Positions 26,212 through 38,647 are shown, numbered from the stretch's first letter. The stretch is DNA of 64,000 nucleotides from Psychrobacter luti (GCF_014192115.1 NZ_JACHXL010000001.1:650788-714787); one strand, 5' to 3'. Notes: generated by a model from the sequence alone, not told the origin. A program made the numbers and translations.

Positions 26212-26847
26212 ATGATTCGCTTACATCATCTTAATCAATCGCGCTCACTGCGTACGCTATGGCTATTAGAAGAATTGGGGCAACCTTACGAGCTAATTAG
26301 TCATCAACGTGATACCAAAACGCATCTAGCACCAGACAGTCTAAAAGCAATCCATCCACTCGGTAAGTCTCCGGTTATTGAGATGGGTGGCGAGCTTTAT
26401 GCCGAATCAGGGGCGATTATCGAGATGTTGATTGAGCGTTTTGCCCCCGAGCGTCTGCGCCCTGCTACCGATAGCGCAGAGTATGGTCATTATTTGCAGT
26501 GGATTCACTTTGCTGAAAGCTCGCTTATGTTGCCGCTACTGCTCGAACTGTTTACCACTAAAGCAGGCGTTGGTGATAATGAATTCTTGGCGGGTTATAT
26601 CAGCGCAGAAAAGCACAAAGTACTGAGCTACTTAAATGATGAAGTCAAAGACAAAGCATTTATCATCGGCAATAAATTAAGCGGTGCTGACTTTATGCTA
26701 GCGTTTGACTTAATCATGCTTGCTCATCGTGGGGCGTTAAAAGACTATATGCATATCAAGCAATATGCGCTACAACTGGCAAGTATAGATAGCTATCAGC
26801 GTGCAATGCGTTTGGAAGCCAATTATGATGACTCGATTAAGCGCTAA
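26212..26847 (+). CDS. Glutathione S-transferase family protein
   Basis: 211 residues. Thioredoxin-like N-terminal domain, about 1-80 (MIRLHHLNQSRSLRTLWLLEELG; cis-Pro segment GKSPVIEM; ESGAIIEML matching the glutathione gamma-Glu binding E-S pair). Helical C-terminal domain to the end (NKLSGADFMLAFDL). The N-terminal SRS places the catalytic Ser near residue 10. It starts 29 bp after the DJ-1-like stop and is the last gene of the electrophile run, followed by a terminator. Conjugates electrophiles to glutathione by family role. Confidence 0.9.
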   Translation: MIRLHHLNQSRSLRTLWLLEELGQPYELISHQRDTKTHLAPDSLKAIHPLGKSPVIEMGGELYAESGAIIEMLIERFAPERLRPATDSAEYGHYLQWIHFAESSLMLPLLLELFTTKAGVGDNEFLAGYISAEKHKVLSYLNDEVKDKAFIIGNKLSGADFMLAFDLIMLAHRGALKDYMHIKQYALQLASIDSYQRAMRLEANYDDSIKR

Positions 26848-26870
26848 GCCAAATAGTTTTATTGTTTAAT

Positions 26871-26905
26871 AAAAAAAACAGCTCTTTAAGAGCTGTCTTT
26901 TTATG
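26871..26905. terminator. Bidirectional terminator
   Basis: AAAAACAGCTCTT/AAGAGCTGTCTTTTT stem between convergent gst and lactone-oxidase genes. Confidence 0.85.
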
Positions 26906-26937
26906 CATGATTGATACTTGATTCATTTATTAAAACT

Positions 26938-28269
26938 TTAAATACAAAATTTTTGCTCAAGCCAGCTATTCATAAAGACATTATCAGGGTCAAACTCTCG
27001 GCGAATCTCTAAAAAGCGATTGAGCTTTGGATACAGATTTTGTAGCTCCATATGGTTCAATTTATTCACCTTTCCCCAATGCGGTCGACCCTGCCATTTT
27101 TTCATATATTCATATAGCCATTTGAACAATGGCTCACAGTCCATGCCTTTATAGACATGGAATGACAATACCGCGCAATCCTCTCCTTGAGTGGGACTGA
27201 GCATACCAGTTTCGCCTTTATGTGTGCGCACTTCGATGGGAAAGTGCGAGCCTTTATTGTCTTTTAATAAAATATGATTGACCTCCGAGATACACTCGTC
27301 AAAGTCAGATAATTTAATAAAATACTCAGACTCATTAAACTTAACGCCGCGCGGTGTCGGAAACACCTCATAGCTATAACCTTCACGCTTAGTATTAGGA
27401 ATAGAGTTTGCGGAGATTTCACTTACCTTTTGGGTTAGCGATGGCTTCATTCTTGCCAGCTCGCACAACACATAAAAAGCGCCATTGAGGGTGATAGCAC
27501 TGTCGAAATGATCTTTGAGCTTTTGTGTACCCGTCATAGCTTTAGGTGCTATCACTGAAAGCGTCTTTTGCTGAATTTTATTGGTACCAGGAAATAAGAA
27601 CCATTCTAAATGACGATGGCTGTGCGCCGTCTCATGAAACCTCGCCAACCCTTCTTCAAAACCTAACACCTCATTGGCTTCTTTAAGCCCGTATAAGTCA
27701 ACAACCTTTAGGGTCAATTTGGTAAAAATACCCAGCATACCAAGACTGGCATGCAAAGCATTGCCCAATTCGTCGGTTTTTGGATCGCCGCGATGATGGA
27801 TATGTACTTCTCCTTTGCCATCGACCCATTCCCATGTCACTACTTGATTGGCGATGGAGCCCAATGTTATTCCCGTGCCATGGGTCGCCGTACTGGCAGC
27901 ACCAGCGATGGTCTGCGCTTGCACGTCTCCCATATTTTCTAGTGCTAAACCATACTCTTTAAGTGCTGCTCCGATTTCATATAAATAGGTACCGGCGTGT
28001 AAAGTAGCAAGCTTAGCGTCTGTATCGACCGAGATAAGACCGCGCATATTATGCAGACTGACGGCAATTTCTTCAGGTTTCGCGCAACCACTAAACGAAT
28101 GCGCCGCACCCGTAACTCTAACGCGCTTTTTATTTTCCCGTGCGTTTTTCACAATATCTTGCAGTTCTGCAACCGATGAAGGAGTAAGTTTTTGCTCAGG
28201 TGTAGCACGTTCATAACCGACCCAATTTTGCCATTCATTGCTTCCTTGCCACAGCCTTAATGAAAACAT
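26938..28269 (-). CDS. FAD-linked sugar-lactone oxidase (D-arabinono-1,4-lactone oxidase family)
   Basis: 443 residues. FAD-binding type 4 (PCMH) domain, about residues 20-190: RVRVTGAAHSFSGC, whose His57 is the likely covalent FAD attachment, and GAASTATHGTGITLGSIANQVV. The C-terminal ALO domain has WLFPGTN-like EWFLFPGTNKIQ and the end HMELQNLYPKLNRFLEIRREFDPDNVFMNSWLEQKF. By family it oxidises an aldonolactone or alditol with O2, giving H2O2. Its start overlaps the stop of the upstream PLP enzyme gene by 13 nt, so the two are translationally coupled. Confidence 0.9.
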   Translation of the reverse strand: MFSLRLWQGSNEWQNWVGYERATPEQKLTPSSVAELQDIVKNARENKKRVRVTGAAHSFSGCAKPEEIAVSLHNMRGLISVDTDAKLATLHAGTYLYEIGAALKEYGLALENMGDVQAQTIAGAASTATHGTGITLGSIANQVVTWEWVDGKGEVHIHHRGDPKTDELGNALHASLGMLGIFTKLTLKVVDLYGLKEANEVLGFEEGLARFHETAHSHRHLEWFLFPGTNKIQQKTLSVIAPKAMTGTQKLKDHFDSAITLNGAFYVLCELARMKPSLTQKVSEISANSIPNTKREGYSYEVFPTPRGVKFNESEYFIKLSDFDECISEVNHILLKDNKGSHFPIEVRTHKGETGMLSPTQGEDCAVLSFHVYKGMDCEPLFKWLYEYMKKWQGRPHWGKVNKLNHMELQNLYPKLNRFLEIRREFDPDNVFMNSWLEQKFCI

Positions 28270-29528
28270 TTGCCCTCTCCTCGGTAGGTTGTCATTGTTT
28301 GATTTTTTGTTTTTTTATTTATTGTTGTAAGCGTTCCTTCGCTTTCAAAATCATGGCTCGTAGAACCATCTGCTGCAGATTGCTCAGACTGTCGATAGCA
28401 AATGAGCTCATTAAAGTGTTCACACAGCTCGCCTGCCTTTGCATGACGGCACCAAACTCCATCGCCGATACTACTAATACGCGATGTATTACCATTCTTT
28501 TTCGTTTTAGAAATAGCCATCGGCGTTTGTACTTCACCGAAGCCTTCATCATTTAATAATGACAAATAATTGGGATAATGAATTACTGGCGCTTTATCCG
28601 AACCTGTCGCACCTGAAGCAATAAAGCCGCCGCTATGACAAGTGACGACGCCTTTTTCAGGTTGACGCGTCACAGGCAGCACAAATCCAGCGGCAGGCTG
28701 AAACTCATGCATGCTATCCATATAATCGAAATAAGCGGGTTTATAATACGCAGAACCCACGGTTATCTCGCTCACTTCAGGCTGGCTTGAGGTGAAATCC
28801 ATACTACCGCTACCGCCACCGTTGACGAGCTTAAGGGTATAGCCTTGTTTGTTAAGATATTCAACGATTGAGCGGCGACGTTTACTAACTTGTTTTTGTG
28901 AGCGGGTTTTTAACAATCGAATGGCTTGCGACAACAAGGCTTTACCCGGTAAATGCTCGGGTAAACCAGCAATTTGTGCCTCATAACCCATCGCCGCACT
29001 AACATTAATATGGCTGCATTTTTTGATATGCTTTAGGAGTTTTTTAACGTCTTTGATACTCATCAAGGCTGAGCGCTTGGTACCAAAATACAGCTTTGGC
29101 AGCGGCATCGACATATTGATATCAAGGCAAACATCAATGATGACGTCATGAGTTTTACCGACTTTATTAAGTAAATCAACATGCTCAGAACGATCAACCA
29201 TCCAAATCATGGTCGCGCCTTGCTTGGTATAGTTAAAAGTCGCAGCAATGCTTACCATATCCAAAGTTGGATAAGCGCAAAGAATATTATCAAAGCCATT
29301 TTCTAACAAATACAACGACTCATCAGCGGCGTAAGACATCAGACCGATAAAGTTGGGAGAATTATCTTTGATATAGCGCAGGACATCGAGAGAACGAATA
29401 GACTTAGTGGCCAAACGCAGTTTAATAGCTTGGGTTTTTTTATTGACCAGTTTTATATTATGATCAAGCGCATCCATGTCAAGCCACGCGCTCGGGGTTT
29501 TTGGCGGAGTAATGTGGGCAAAATCCAT
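28257..29528 (-). CDS. PLP-dependent alanine-racemase-fold enzyme (D-threonine aldolase/D-serine dehydratase-like)
   Basis: About 423 residues. Fold-type III PLP barrel with the lysine in LRLATKSIRSLDVLRYI (near residue 42), glycine-rich phosphate site VNGGGSGSMDF, and a C-terminal beta domain (CHSGGFIASGATGSDKAP, GDGVWCRHAKAGELCEHFNEL) with His/Cys that could bind a metal as in the DSD1 group. Reaction not known: deaminase, aldolase or racemase are all possible. I start at ATG 29528 because AAGGA lies 7 nt before it. A low-complexity Thr/Lys-rich tail ends the protein and overlaps the next gene. Confidence 0.8.
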   Translation of the reverse strand: MDFAHITPPKTPSAWLDMDALDHNIKLVNKKTQAIKLRLATKSIRSLDVLRYIKDNSPNFIGLMSYAADESLYLLENGFDNILCAYPTLDMVSIAATFNYTKQGATMIWMVDRSEHVDLLNKVGKTHDVIIDVCLDINMSMPLPKLYFGTKRSALMSIKDVKKLLKHIKKCSHINVSAAMGYEAQIAGLPEHLPGKALLSQAIRLLKTRSQKQVSKRRRSIVEYLNKQGYTLKLVNGGGSGSMDFTSSQPEVSEITVGSAYYKPAYFDYMDSMHEFQPAAGFVLPVTRQPEKGVVTCHSGGFIASGATGSDKAPVIHYPNYLSLLNDEGFGEVQTPMAISKTKKNGNTSRISSIGDGVWCRHAKAGELCEHFNELICYRQSEQSAADGSTSHDFESEGTLTTINKKTKNQTMTTYRGEGKCFH

Positions 29529-29713
29529 TTTACTTTCCTTATAACGACGATTAAACACAGCCCTGTGTCTTTTATCATTCTGTCATTATGCATCTATAAA
29601 AGACCATAAATCAGCACCATAGTTTGAACCGAGAGCATAAGACAGTCAAGCATCATATCTATAAAAATAGAACAATTGTTAGGATTATAAGATAAGTGAT
29701 ACTTATGAGCGCA

Positions 29714-29767
29714 TAAAAAAGCCCCTCTAAATACCTATACTATTAGGTTTAGAGGGGCTTTATTTTA
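29714..29767. terminator. Bidirectional terminator
   Basis: AAAAAAGCCCCTCTAAA and TTTAGAGGGGCTTTA form a long GC-rich stem with an inner stem ACCTA/TAGGT. Between pdxH and the PLP enzyme gene. Confidence 0.85.
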
Positions 29768-29812
29768 TCGGTAAACAGTGCGCTATAACCATTGGCTATA
29801 AAGGCATAAGCA

Positions 29813-30478
29813 TTATGGTAATAAGCGTTTGGTTGTCCAGTTTGCCATGCCGTCTGAGCCACTTTTATCTAAGCTATAAATAATACGGTCATGCATACGG
29901 TTGGCACGACCTTGCCAAAACTCAATCTCATTAACCGTAATCTCATAGCCACCCCAAAACTCAGGGGTCGGTACTGGACTATCTGTTGGATAATCGGCCT
30001 GTAGCTGTGCAAACGTTTGCTCCATCACAGTGCGATTTGCCACTTCACCACTTTGCGGTTGGCTAACCCATGCACCTACTTGACTGTCGTGCGGGCGTTT
30101 TTGAAAGTAAGCGGCTGATTTATTAGCATCGATTTTATCAATACTGCCACTGATACGAATCTGACGCTCAAGCTGATGCCAAAAAAACAGCGCTTCAGCA
30201 TTGGGGTTTTCAGCGATATCTTGCCCTTTAGCGCTTTCGTAATTGGTATAAAACACGATACCTGTATCGGTAATTTCGCGCAGCAAAACGATACGCACGC
30301 TAGGCTTACTATCCGCCCCACAAGTTGCTAAACTCATCGCATACGGTTCTGATACTTGCGCTCCTATGGCCTCATTCATCCAAGCGTTTAATAGCTCAAA
30401 TGGTGATGCGGGTACTGACTGTTGGTCAAGTTGACCTTTCTCATAGGATAGGCGCTGATCGGTAAAATCCATACTCAT
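29813..30478 (-). CDS. pdxH: Pyridoxamine/pyridoxine 5'-phosphate oxidase
   Basis: 221 residues, the usual length. FMN enzyme making pyridoxal 5'-phosphate. Motifs: SVRIVLLREITDTGIVFYTNYESAKGQDIAENP, ALFFWHQLERQIRISGSI, SAAYFQKRPHDSQVGAWVSQPQS, PEFWGGYEITVNEIEFWQGRANRMHDRIIY. All known PLP and FMN contact regions are present. No strong ribosome site is visible, and ATG at 30472 is an alternative start. Separate from glmM by about 80 bp on the same strand. Confidence 0.95.
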   Translation of the reverse strand: MSMDFTDQRLSYEKGQLDQQSVPASPFELLNAWMNEAIGAQVSEPYAMSLATCGADSKPSVRIVLLREITDTGIVFYTNYESAKGQDIAENPNAEALFFWHQLERQIRISGSIDKIDANKSAAYFQKRPHDSQVGAWVSQPQSGEVANRTVMEQTFAQLQADYPTDSPVPTPEFWGGYEITVNEIEFWQGRANRMHDRIIYSLDKSGSDGMANWTTKRLLP

Positions 30479-30557
30479 GCTTGTTTCTCGCTATACTTTT
30501 AAATATAAACTATACCCGTAAATACTATACATCTGAGATTTTTTATCCCAAGATTTC

Positions 30558-31925
30558 CTAGCCCAAGACCGTTTTTATTTTATCAGCCAAATCATTTGCC
30601 ATCACATCACACTCTATCTCATCATCTGATTCAACCATGACTCGAATCATCGGCTCTGTGCCTGATTGACGGATAAGCAAGCGACCTCGACCTTCTAAGG
30701 TGGCGCGGGCTTTATCAAAAGCGGCGACCAACTCTTCGTGCTCAAACGGATCTTGCATTTGAGATAAGCGCACATTGACTAGCTTCTGCGGTAATACTTC
30801 AAAACCTTCGGTCAAATCACTAAGCGCTTTACCGCGTGCTTGCATGACTGCGAGTATTTGTAAACCTGCAATAATGGCATCGCCGGTACGGCTTTTATCC
30901 AAGCATAAGATATGACCAGATGGCTCGCCGCCCAATATCCAACCATTGGCTTCAAGGTCTTGCATCACATAACGGTCGCCCACTTTTGCACGGGTAAACT
31001 CAATATCAGCGTCTTTTAACGCCAACTCTAAGCCCATATTACTCATCAACGTTCCAACGACGCCTTTGGCTTTGGTTTGACCTTGGGTAGCTAGCACATA
31101 CAAAATACCATCACCATCGACTAACTCGCCTGCTTCATCGACCATCACAATACGGTCACCATCACCATCTAGGGCAATACCGACATCCGCTTCATGCTCA
31201 AGTACGGCTTTTTGCAAACTTTCAGGATGCGTTGAGCCACACTTTGCATTGATATTAATACCATCAGGTTCGTTATTAATCGCAATCACATTGGCCCCAA
31301 GCTCACGCATGACGCGCGGGGCGACGCTATAGCCTGCGCCATTGGCACAGTCGACGACGACGGTTAAATGGTCTAAATCGTATTGATAAGGGAAGCTACC
31401 TTTGCAAAATTCAATATAGCGCCCTTTGGCATCATTGATACGATTGTTTTTACCCAATTGTGCCGGATCAAGAATAGGCATGAGTACGTCATTATTATCA
31501 GAGGAAGCCATAATGGCAGTCAATTTATCGTTAATGGCATTTTGCAGCTCATCGGTGAGTTTTTTGCCATCACCTGAGAAAAATTTGATGCCATTATCAA
31601 AATAAGGATTGTGCGAGGCTGAAATCACCACACCAGCATCAGCATTAAAGCTGCGCGTCAGATGCGCAATAGCAGGCGTTGGTAGCGGCCCTAGCATATG
31701 TACGTCGACACCTGCGGCATTAAAACCCGCTTGCAGCGCCCCTTCAATCACATAACCTGATAGACGCGTATCTTTACCAATCACCACACTGGGTTTACGC
31801 TCAGGGTTGTTATTATTTTCTATCAGCACCAATCCCGTGACATAGCCTAACTTCAAAATAAAATCAGGGGTAATAGGTAACTCACCAAATTTTCCGCGGA
31901 TACCATCAGTGCCAAAGTAGCTCAT
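30558..31925 (-). CDS. glmM: Phosphoglucosamine mutase
   Basis: 455 residues. Interconverts glucosamine-6-phosphate and glucosamine-1-phosphate for peptidoglycan and LPS synthesis. [15 protein letters not shown] at the start, phosphoserine loop [16 protein letters not shown] with Ser104, metal loop [14 protein letters not shown], sugar loop GGEPSGHIL, and phosphate loop [14 protein letters not shown]. Complete and typical. Ribosome site GAGGA. Lies 146 bp upstream of pdxH... in transcription order it precedes pdxH. Confidence 0.96.
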   Translation of the reverse strand: MSYFGTDGIRGKFGELPITPDFILKLGYVTGLVLIENNNNPERKPSVVIGKDTRLSGYVIEGALQAGFNAAGVDVHMLGPLPTPAIAHLTRSFNADAGVVISASHNPYFDNGIKFFSGDGKKLTDELQNAINDKLTAIMASSDNNDVLMPILDPAQLGKNNRINDAKGRYIEFCKGSFPYQYDLDHLTVVVDCANGAGYSVAPRVMRELGANVIAINNEPDGININAKCGSTHPESLQKAVLEHEADVGIALDGDGDRIVMVDEAGELVDGDGILYVLATQGQTKAKGVVGTLMSNMGLELALKDADIEFTRAKVGDRYVMQDLEANGWILGGEPSGHILCLDKSRTGDAIIAGLQILAVMQARGKALSDLTEGFEVLPQKLVNVRLSQMQDPFEHEELVAAFDKARATLEGRGRLLIRQSGTEPMIRVMVESDDEIECDVMANDLADKIKTVLG

Positions 31926-32011
31926 TATTATTATTCCTCAATATTAAAAAGTAAAAACCAGATGTGCGTACAGGCTAAGCCGCAGATACGCTTAATCCAA
32001 TCTTGTATTTT

Positions 32012-32056
32012 ACAAAAAAAACAGCCAACAATAACAAGGCATTGTTGGCTGTTTGT
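32012..32056. terminator. Terminator downstream of guaB
   Basis: ACAGCCAACAAT and ATTGTTGGCTGT form a perfect 12-bp stem with an 8-nt loop. For minus-strand guaB the run of A's on the left is the U-tract. Confidence 0.9.
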
Positions 32057-32120
32057 ATCTCGACGTCACGACAACGCCGCTAAGTCGTAGATTTGCACTT
32101 AGGCAGCGTTAAAAATGCTA

Positions 32121-34064
<1,944 letters not shown>

Positions 34065-36146
34065 TCAATCATCACCCGCCCTAACAATTAAACGCTCAGC
34101 CGGCAAATACTCTTTTTGTTCGCTATATAAATAGCTCAGCATCTGCTCACGTACTTCACATTCAAGCGTCCATGCATCAATAGGGCTATTAGCAGCTTGG
34201 CTACAGCGCAGCTTAATGTTGCTTTCTGATACTGAGACGGTAAACATTTCAGGCTCAGTTTCACCGTCCCATAGCGCATTGTCTTTTACCAACTCGATGT
34301 ATTTCTGTCGAATGGCGTCAATATCAGCGCCATAATCGACATGTAAATAAATCACTGACGTTTGATGCGATTCGGTATGCGACCAGTTTTCAACAATCTC
34401 AGTTATAAAATGCCGCATGGGCACAATCAAGCGGCGTTCATCCCACGTTTTGAGTACCGCATAGGTGTAACCTAAATCCTCAATCGTACACCACTCACCT
34501 TCCATCATCACCGTGTCACCGATACGCACAGGCTGGGTAATGGCGACCTGCATCCCTGCGATGATATTACCCAAAATGGGCTGGGCGGCAATACCTATCA
34601 CCGCGCCCGCAATTCCCGCTGAAGTGAGTAGCGTCTTACCCAAACCATCGATATTGGTAAACTCACTCAGCCCTATCCAAATACCGCCCAAAATCATGAC
34701 AAAGATAAAGACGCGGCGAAAGATAGACATATAGGTACGACGGCGGCGACCTTTATCGAACTGCTCTTCGCTTAAGTTTTCGATTTGCAAATCTTTATAG
34801 CGATTGGCAAAAAAGTTAATCGCTCGAATCCCAAGCCACATGGCACTAAATACTAGACCTAGCCAAATAATAGGACGTGTCGATGAGGCCACTGCATCCA
34901 AATAAGGAAAGCCACCTGATACCAATGTATAGACAGACGAAAAACTGATGGTAAAAGTCAACGGCACGGTCAGCTTATTAACTAAATCTTCTACCCCGTT
35001 GTGATGAACGGTAGCGAGTCGGTTGCCTTCTTTATCCAAAACATACCAATTTAGGAGTTTACCGGCCGCTTTACTTAATAGCCAACCGGCGCCCATGGTA
35101 AAAGAGAAAAACATGAATAACGCTATAAACTCCCAAATGGCAATACCAAAAATCTTTAATTTGGTCCAATCAGGCAAATAACGCTCAAACTTTGCGGGCT
35201 GATATTGCTCGTATAGCTTATCGATATTGGCTACCGTCTGCGCAGAAAACACCCAAAAAGGTGCGCTATCTTCGAGGCGAACGCGTTCGAGATGTATCGG
35301 TACACGGCGTTCGCGATAGTCGATATAGCCTAATTGAATCGAGCGCCTAGGAATGCCTTGGATGCTATTCGTGCTACCAAGCGGCGGCTCTATCAACCCA
35401 TCTGGACGATCTGGCAGCTTATCAAATACATATAACTTCTTCTCTACCAATAAAAAATCAAGTTGCTTAGCAAGGTCCAGTGCTTGACTGCTTTGTCGTT
35501 TCTCATCAATCAAGTTCATGTTGAGCGCATAAGCCGCTAAGTCATACTGCTGCTTCATGACTGCTGATTGAAAAAACTCTAATGTGGCCAGTGGTGTCGA
35601 TAAATTTGGTGGCTCAGATAAGGGCGGTAAGCCTGCATTGAGAGTATTTAATGCATAATAACCTTCGTTATAGTCACCCGTCAGACCAGAATCACCTTGT
35701 AACACCCCCGCTTGCTGCACGGTTTTTTTCTCAAGCGGACTAATCATTTCTTCGGCAATAGCAGAAACGCTAACCCCTTCTCTTTTTAGCTTATCAATCC
35801 TTTGCACTGCATAATCAACGATATTCTCTGGCGCGGCAGTGACTGGCGCAGTTGCCTCGTTTTTATTGCTTGTAGCTGAACTGCTCGCTGAATTCTCAAG
35901 CGCGGTATTATCAGTGCTGGCAGCATCAGCGGGCAGACAAACAATGCTTAGGGTAATAACACACATAATAAGAATAAAATGACAGACACTTAAATGCTTC
36001 ACAGCTGATCGACGCTTAGCCGTAATAGTATTTAGACTCTCGACTTTTTCACAAGCCTCTAAATCCACAACATCAGCATCACCAATATCGCTCGTATTTT
36101 GAGATTGGATATTTTTGGCAATCAAAGATTGAAGAGAATATTTCAT
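34065..36146 (-). CDS. Large MscS-family mechanosensitive channel
   Basis: 693 residues. After about 50 polar residues, a hydrophobic segment (VCHFILIMCVITLSIVCLPADAAS) looks like a signal or anchor. A long periplasmic region follows to about residue 345, then roughly four membrane segments. The pore helix is Gly/Ala-rich (GIAGAVIGIAAQPILGNIIAGMQVAITQPVRIGD), and the cytosolic MscS beta domain follows (DTVMMEGEWCTIEDLGYTYAVLKTWDERRLIVP). Releases solutes on hypo-osmotic shock by family role. The N-terminal 50 residues and a weak ribosome site suggest the start could lie further in. Confidence 0.88.
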   Translation of the reverse strand: MKYSLQSLIAKNIQSQNTSDIGDADVVDLEACEKVESLNTITAKRRSAVKHLSVCHFILIMCVITLSIVCLPADAASTDNTALENSASSSATSNKNEATAPVTAAPENIVDYAVQRIDKLKREGVSVSAIAEEMISPLEKKTVQQAGVLQGDSGLTGDYNEGYYALNTLNAGLPPLSEPPNLSTPLATLEFFQSAVMKQQYDLAAYALNMNLIDEKRQSSQALDLAKQLDFLLVEKKLYVFDKLPDRPDGLIEPPLGSTNSIQGIPRRSIQLGYIDYRERRVPIHLERVRLEDSAPFWVFSAQTVANIDKLYEQYQPAKFERYLPDWTKLKIFGIAIWEFIALFMFFSFTMGAGWLLSKAAGKLLNWYVLDKEGNRLATVHHNGVEDLVNKLTVPLTFTISFSSVYTLVSGGFPYLDAVASSTRPIIWLGLVFSAMWLGIRAINFFANRYKDLQIENLSEEQFDKGRRRRTYMSIFRRVFIFVMILGGIWIGLSEFTNIDGLGKTLLTSAGIAGAVIGIAAQPILGNIIAGMQVAITQPVRIGDTVMMEGEWCTIEDLGYTYAVLKTWDERRLIVPMRHFITEIVENWSHTESHQTSVIYLHVDYGADIDAIRQKYIELVKDNALWDGETEPEMFTVSVSESNIKLRCSQAANSPIDAWTLECEVREQMLSYLYSEQKEYLPAERLIVRAGDD

Positions 36147-36223
36147 ACGATAAGCTTCTGGGCTGATTAGTAAAATTAGTTATTAACTATTAAGGGTGAA
36201 TATAAGCTTAAGCTAATGCACTG

Positions 36224-36253
36224 GACAAAAAAAAGCCAGCGCTAAGCTGACTT
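36224..36253 (-). terminator. Terminator of cysS
   Basis: On the minus strand AAGTCAGC-TTAGC-GCTGGCTT with one G-U pair, followed by eight T's. Confidence 0.75.
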
Positions 36254-36305
36254 AATTTATGGGCAAACTGTTAATCAATACAATTGGTTATATAAGGAAA
36301 TTGCT

Positions 36306-37766
36306 TTAAGCACGGCGCCAAGTCGTACCTGCGCGGCTGTCTTCAAGTTCAATACCGGCATTCTTTAATTGCTCACGTATCTCGTCAGCACGGGCGAAGT
36401 TTTTATTGGTTTTGGCATCTGCACGCTCGATGATTAATCCATCAATAGCTGCATCGGTTAAACCGTCTACTTGCGCCTCGCCGATGACCGCTTGTAGAAA
36501 CTGCTGTACTGGCAGCTGTAGTATATTTAATGTCTGCGCCAAGGCTTTTAACTGCTGCGCCAACTGCCATGCGTCCTCTACGTCTTCAGCTTTGACCGCT
36601 TTATTGATATCACGCGCCAGCCCAAATAACACACTGATTGCCGTTGAGCTATTAAAGTCATCATTCATAGCTTTGATAAAATCTTGTCCCGCCGCACTAC
36701 TATAAGCAGCTGTTATCAGCTCATCATTAATGACAAGTTCTTGTCCTTTTTGTTGCTCAGCCGCTTTTAAAGCTTGATAAAGTCTGCTTAGGCTATTATG
36801 TGCTTCATTTAAGGCGCTATCGGAGAAGTTTACTTGGCTGCGGTAATGGCTTGATAATAAGAAAAAGCGCAGCGTTTCAGGATGGAAATGCTTGATGACG
36901 TCACGAATGGTGGCAAAGTTACCCAAAGATTTGGACATCTTTTCGCCGTCGACATTAATAAAGCCAACGTGCATCCAATTACGTGCGTACTCGCAGCCGG
37001 TCGCTGCTTCAGATTGCGCTATCTCATTTTCATGATGCGGGAACTGTAAATCATGACCACCACCATGAATATCAAAAGTATTGCCAAGGCATTTGGTCGA
37101 CATCGCCGAACACTCAATATGCCAGCCTGGACGCCCTTGACCCCATGGCGATGCCCATTGTGGCTCACCAGGTTTTGCCGCTTTCCACAACACAAAGTCA
37201 AACGGATTGCGCTTGTCATTTTCGACATCAACGCGCGAGCCCGCTTGCATATCGTCTAAATTGCGTTTGGATAGTTTGCCATAATCAGGGAAGCTATCGA
37301 CCGCATAATAGACGTCACCATTATCGCCCGCATAAGCGTAATCATTGCTGACCAAATTGCCAATCATCTGTTGCATCTCATCGATATGGTCGGTCGCGCG
37401 CGGCTCAGCATCAGGCGATAAGCAACCAAGCTCAGAAAAATCTTCATGCATCGCTGCAATAAAACGCTGGGTTAGTGCGCCAATCTCTTCGCCGTTTTCG
37501 GCAGCGCGGGTGATAATTTTGTCATCAATATCGGTGATATTTCGCACATAATTAACGTCATAACCCAATTGCTTAAGCCAGCGTACTGCCATATCAAAGG
37601 CAACCATCATCCGCGCATGACCAATATGACAATAATCATAGACCGTCATCCCGCACACGTACATGCCAACTTTGCCAGCAACAAGCGGCTTGAATGACTG
37701 CTTGCGCCCAGTAAGTGAGTCGTAAATAGCAAGCTGAGACATAGCGTCTGCAAGAGGTGTGGTCAT
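36306..37766 (-). CDS. cysS: Cysteinyl-tRNA synthetase
   Basis: 486 residues. Charges tRNA-Cys. Class I HIGH motif in CHIGHARMM (about 46-54), KMSKS loop [11 protein letters not shown], and zinc ligands including Cys38 (YVCGM), the ECSAMS cysteine and [16 protein letters not shown] slightly longer N-terminus (about 10 residues) than E. coli. Complete C-terminal anticodon-binding region ending in TTWRRA. Monocistronic with its own terminator. Confidence 0.97.
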   Translation of the reverse strand: MTTPLADAMSQLAIYDSLTGRKQSFKPLVAGKVGMYVCGMTVYDYCHIGHARMMVAFDMAVRWLKQLGYDVNYVRNITDIDDKIITRAAENGEEIGALTQRFIAAMHEDFSELGCLSPDAEPRATDHIDEMQQMIGNLVSNDYAYAGDNGDVYYAVDSFPDYGKLSKRNLDDMQAGSRVDVENDKRNPFDFVLWKAAKPGEPQWASPWGQGRPGWHIECSAMSTKCLGNTFDIHGGGHDLQFPHHENEIAQSEAATGCEYARNWMHVGFINVDGEKMSKSLGNFATIRDVIKHFHPETLRFFLLSSHYRSQVNFSDSALNEAHNSLSRLYQALKAAEQQKGQELVINDELITAAYSSAAGQDFIKAMNDDFNSSTAISVLFGLARDINKAVKAEDVEDAWQLAQQLKALAQTLNILQLPVQQFLQAVIGEAQVDGLTDAAIDGLIIERADAKTNKNFARADEIREQLKNAGIELEDSRAGTTWRRA

Positions 37767-37999
37767 AGTAGAAAAGCCTTTTGATTAAAAGTATAAGAAA
37801 TAAACGAGCATATCAATACTGCATTCTGTGGTCATAAAAAAGTCTATCTATAAAAGATTTCAACGTGATTATTACCCTGAAGAGCACAGCAATATAAAAC
37901 TTAACCCATTATCTTAGCGAAAATGCTCGTAAAATACTACAATGAGCACACAACTAAGACTCGCACTGATAAGAAACACTGACCGCTAAGGATGCAAAC

Positions 38000-38599
38000 A
38001 TGGGCAATCGTTTAAGCAAGATATATACACGTACTGGAGATGACGGTACCACTGGCATGGCAGATGGCAGCCGTGTCAGTAAAGCAGACAATCTATTTAG
38101 CGTGATGGGTGACGTCGATGAACTCAACTCACACATAGGTTTAATCCGCGCACAATTGACGCAAACATCGACTGATACAATAAAAGAAACCGATTTTGCG
38201 CAAGCGTTAGTGATTATTCAGCATTTGCTATTTAATATCGGTGGCGAGCTTGCCATGCCAGAATATGAAGGCGTGAACGCCGTCCATATCGACTGGTTAG
38301 AACAGCAAATTGACGCGATGAATAGCACCTTGCCTGCGCTGAAAGATTTTATCTTACCGACAGGCTCAGTGCTTGTCAGTCAACTGCATGTGGCACGTAC
38401 GGTCTGCCGCCGCGCTGAGCGTCAAGCAGTATTATTGCAACAACAGCGCCCACAAGCGATTCGTCCAACAGCAGTCAGCTTTATCAATCGCTTATCTGAT
38501 TGGCTGTTTGTTGCCGCCCGTTTCTGCACGGATCCCGAGCAAGTTTCTGAAGTGCTGTGGGACAGTCAAGTACTACAGAAATTTTCTGATAATAAATAG
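38000..38599 (+). CDS. PduO-type cob(I)alamin adenosyltransferase
   Basis: 199 residues. Makes adenosylcobalamin from ATP and reduced cobalamin. ATP-binding N-terminus SKIYTRTGDDGTTGMADGSRVSK, VMGDVDELNSHIGLI, the RTVCRRAERQAV helix and FINRLSDWLFVAARF are hallmark PduO motifs. AAGGA ribosome site. It supplies the cofactor that methylmalonyl-CoA mutase would use to take propionyl-CoA from valine onward, although no mutase is seen here. Own terminator follows. Confidence 0.93.
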   Translation: MGNRLSKIYTRTGDDGTTGMADGSRVSKADNLFSVMGDVDELNSHIGLIRAQLTQTSTDTIKETDFAQALVIIQHLLFNIGGELAMPEYEGVNAVHIDWLEQQIDAMNSTLPALKDFILPTGSVLVSQLHVARTVCRRAERQAVLLQQQRPQAIRPTAVSFINRLSDWLFVAARFCTDPEQVSEVLWDSQVLQKFSDNK

Positions 38600-38647
38600 C
38601 GTAAGCCTTACCACTACCTTGTCAGCTATAGACTAAATCTAGCAAGC

